Origin: Betaproteobacteria bacterium HGW-Betaproteobacteria-7
GTDB lineage: Bacteria; Pseudomonadota; Gammaproteobacteria; Burkholderiales; Rhodocyclaceae
Direction: 5' to 3'
Assembly (NCBI GenBank): GCA_002840765.1
Contig: PHCE01000016.1
Location: 33,603-97,602 of the forward strand
DNA: 64,000 nt
Shown: positions 63,573 through 64,000 of the stretch, in pieces
Position numbering within the stretch: the stretch's first letter is position 1
How the letters are laid out: every line of letters begins with the position of its first letter
Notes under the pieces: model-generated
The model's database searches: none
The model's input: the letters and a program-made list of their open reading frames with translations, nothing else
What the model was told of the DNA's origin: nothing
Made by a program: the position numbers and the translations under genes

Positions 63573-63902
63573 CCTGCCGAAGACTGGGCAATTAGGGGCT
63601 GACCATGAAATGGTTTCAATTTGGCCATTCACTAAACCTTTGTCTCTGAGGTCCAGGTAAACATCTCCCGGATGCCAGCCGGGACCGGCATTAACGAATA
63701 AAAAGCCGAGGTCATTTAACTTGGTCAGTAACGCAGCGAGTTCAATCTCATTTGAAAACGATGCAGAAAATGTGTTCTTACTGACCTCAGAAAAATCACG
63801 AAGCAAAACCAGTTCGCCAACCAATCGCTCGTTCTCGCATTGAACGCGAACGGTAGTTTCGAGAATACATTCAACGTAGTCCATACGATTGCTCAAAGGC
63901 AT
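63567..63902 (-). CDS. Small cassette protein of unknown function
   Basis: The product is 111 residues from ATG 63902, which lies inside the R' core of attC C (GTTATGC); ATG 63884 giving 105 residues is an alternative. It is a soluble alpha/beta protein (ELAALLTKLNDLGFLFVNAG, WHPGDVYLDLRDKG) with no recognised family. The stop lies in the core of attC B. Codon use is less GC-biased than in chromosome genes. Confidence 0.65.
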   Translation of the reverse strand: MPLSNRMDYVECILETTVRVQCENERLVGELVLLRDFSEVSKNTFSASFSNEIELAALLTKLNDLGFLFVNAGPGWHPGDVYLDLRDKGLVNGQIETISWSAPNCPVFGRA

Positions 63903-63970
63903 AACGTGCTAGCTCAGGGGCGCGAAGCCGGCTTGCCGGCGAAGCGTCCCTCTGGAGCGACGGGTTAGCG
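63899..63970 (-). other. attC recombination site C
   Basis: On the minus strand CGCTAAC (R'') is followed by a hairpin with GCCGGC elements and ends in GTTATGC (R'). Length is 72 bases. The core contains the stop of the gene that enters from the right edge. Confidence 0.82.
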
Positions 63971-64000
63971 GTGATAGAGCTTTGCATTTGTAATCCTGTC
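63965..64000 (-). CDS. 3' end of a further cassette gene (cut by window edge)
   Basis: On the minus strand a frame open from the window edge reads DRITNAKLYHR and stops at TAA inside the R'' core of attC C, exactly as in the two neighbouring cassettes. Only 11 codons are visible, so the product cannot be named. Confidence 0.55.
   Translation of the reverse strand, partial: DRITNAKLYHR

Larger units (their letters stand above)
61649..64000 (-). mobile_element. Distal end of an integron gene-cassette array
   Basis: Genes all read leftward, have lower GC than the rest of the window, and each is followed by an attC-type site whose first core contains the stop codon of the gene. Three complete sites are seen (62731-62797, 63486-63572, 63899-63970) plus one likely half site near 61930. 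The integrase and attI should lie to the right, beyond 64000. Rhodocyclales are known to carry chromosomal integrons. Confidence 0.85.

Noticed and set aside
1..64000. CRISPR arrays, prophage, insertion sequences, tRNA or rRNA genes
   Set aside because: No regularly spaced repeats, transposase, phage structural genes or cloverleaf/rRNA sequences were recognised by eye. A tRNA scan would settle the last point.

Overview
The window looks like a GC-rich betaproteobacterial chromosome, most probably order Rhodocyclales (Dechloromonas/Azonexus type). The signs are gene-family content and neighbourhoods (envC-ctpA, nrdR-glyA, apbC-metG-dcd, pmbA-yjgA-mog), a TRAP transporter, a PEP-CTERM protein and, at the right end, integron gene cassettes. 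This assignment is by recognition only. No rRNA, tRNA, CRISPR array, phage or insertion sequence was seen.

Layout. 1-7.2 kb: cell-envelope genes (envC end, ctpA), a MoeB/ThiF-like activating enzyme, ribD-nrdR-glyA and a histidine phosphatase. 7.3-11.2 kb: a TRAP transporter (dctQ, dctM, and an oppositely oriented substrate-binding gene) with a dps gene in between. 11.3-18 kb: a cNMP/CBS/DUF294 nucleotidyltransferase-like protein with a DnaQ-like exonuclease, pmbA, yjgA (darP), a mog-type gene and a large PilZ-motif protein. 18-33.9 kb: thyA, glk, a von Willebrand PEP-CTERM protein, then a glycogen block (glgB facing glgC, two GH57 enzymes, glgP, pgi, glgA), ending with folA. 33.9-39.6 kb: two FecR-domain proteins around a TPR-plus-barrel outer-membrane protein resembling Slam/type XI secretion, behind an Orn/Lys/Arg decarboxylase. 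39.6-44.4 kb: dcd, apbC, an orphan response regulator, metG. 44.4-47.5 kb: an intergenic region with a perfect palindrome and facing DnaA-box-like sites, a small membrane protein, a ribbon-helix-helix regulator, a SulP transporter and a PhnA-like zinc ribbon protein. 47.5-54 kb: a tightly packed leftward lipid-type operon whose core matches Escherichia coli ynbABCD, with an added acyltransferase. 54-61.6 kb: bacterial alpha-2-macroglobulin and pbpC. 61.6-64 kb: distal part of an integron cassette array read leftward, with three complete attC sites.

How the genes work together. The thyA and folA products are metabolic partners; here a 14 kb sugar and glycogen block lies between them. That block holds synthesis (glgC, glgA, glgB), breakdown (glgP, GH57 enzymes) and entry to glycolysis (glk, pgi), mostly coupled by 1-4 bp start/stop overlaps. 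The ynb-like operon joins a CDP-diacylglycerol synthase homologue, a CDP-alcohol phosphotransferase homologue lacking two of four active-site aspartates, a hydrolase-methyltransferase fusion, a PAP2-phosphatase fusion, an acyltransferase and small membrane/exported proteins. It is the best candidate here for an undescribed pathway. The FecR/TbpB-like protein with its Slam-like partner is the second candidate. The cassette array is the clearest horizontally acquired region.
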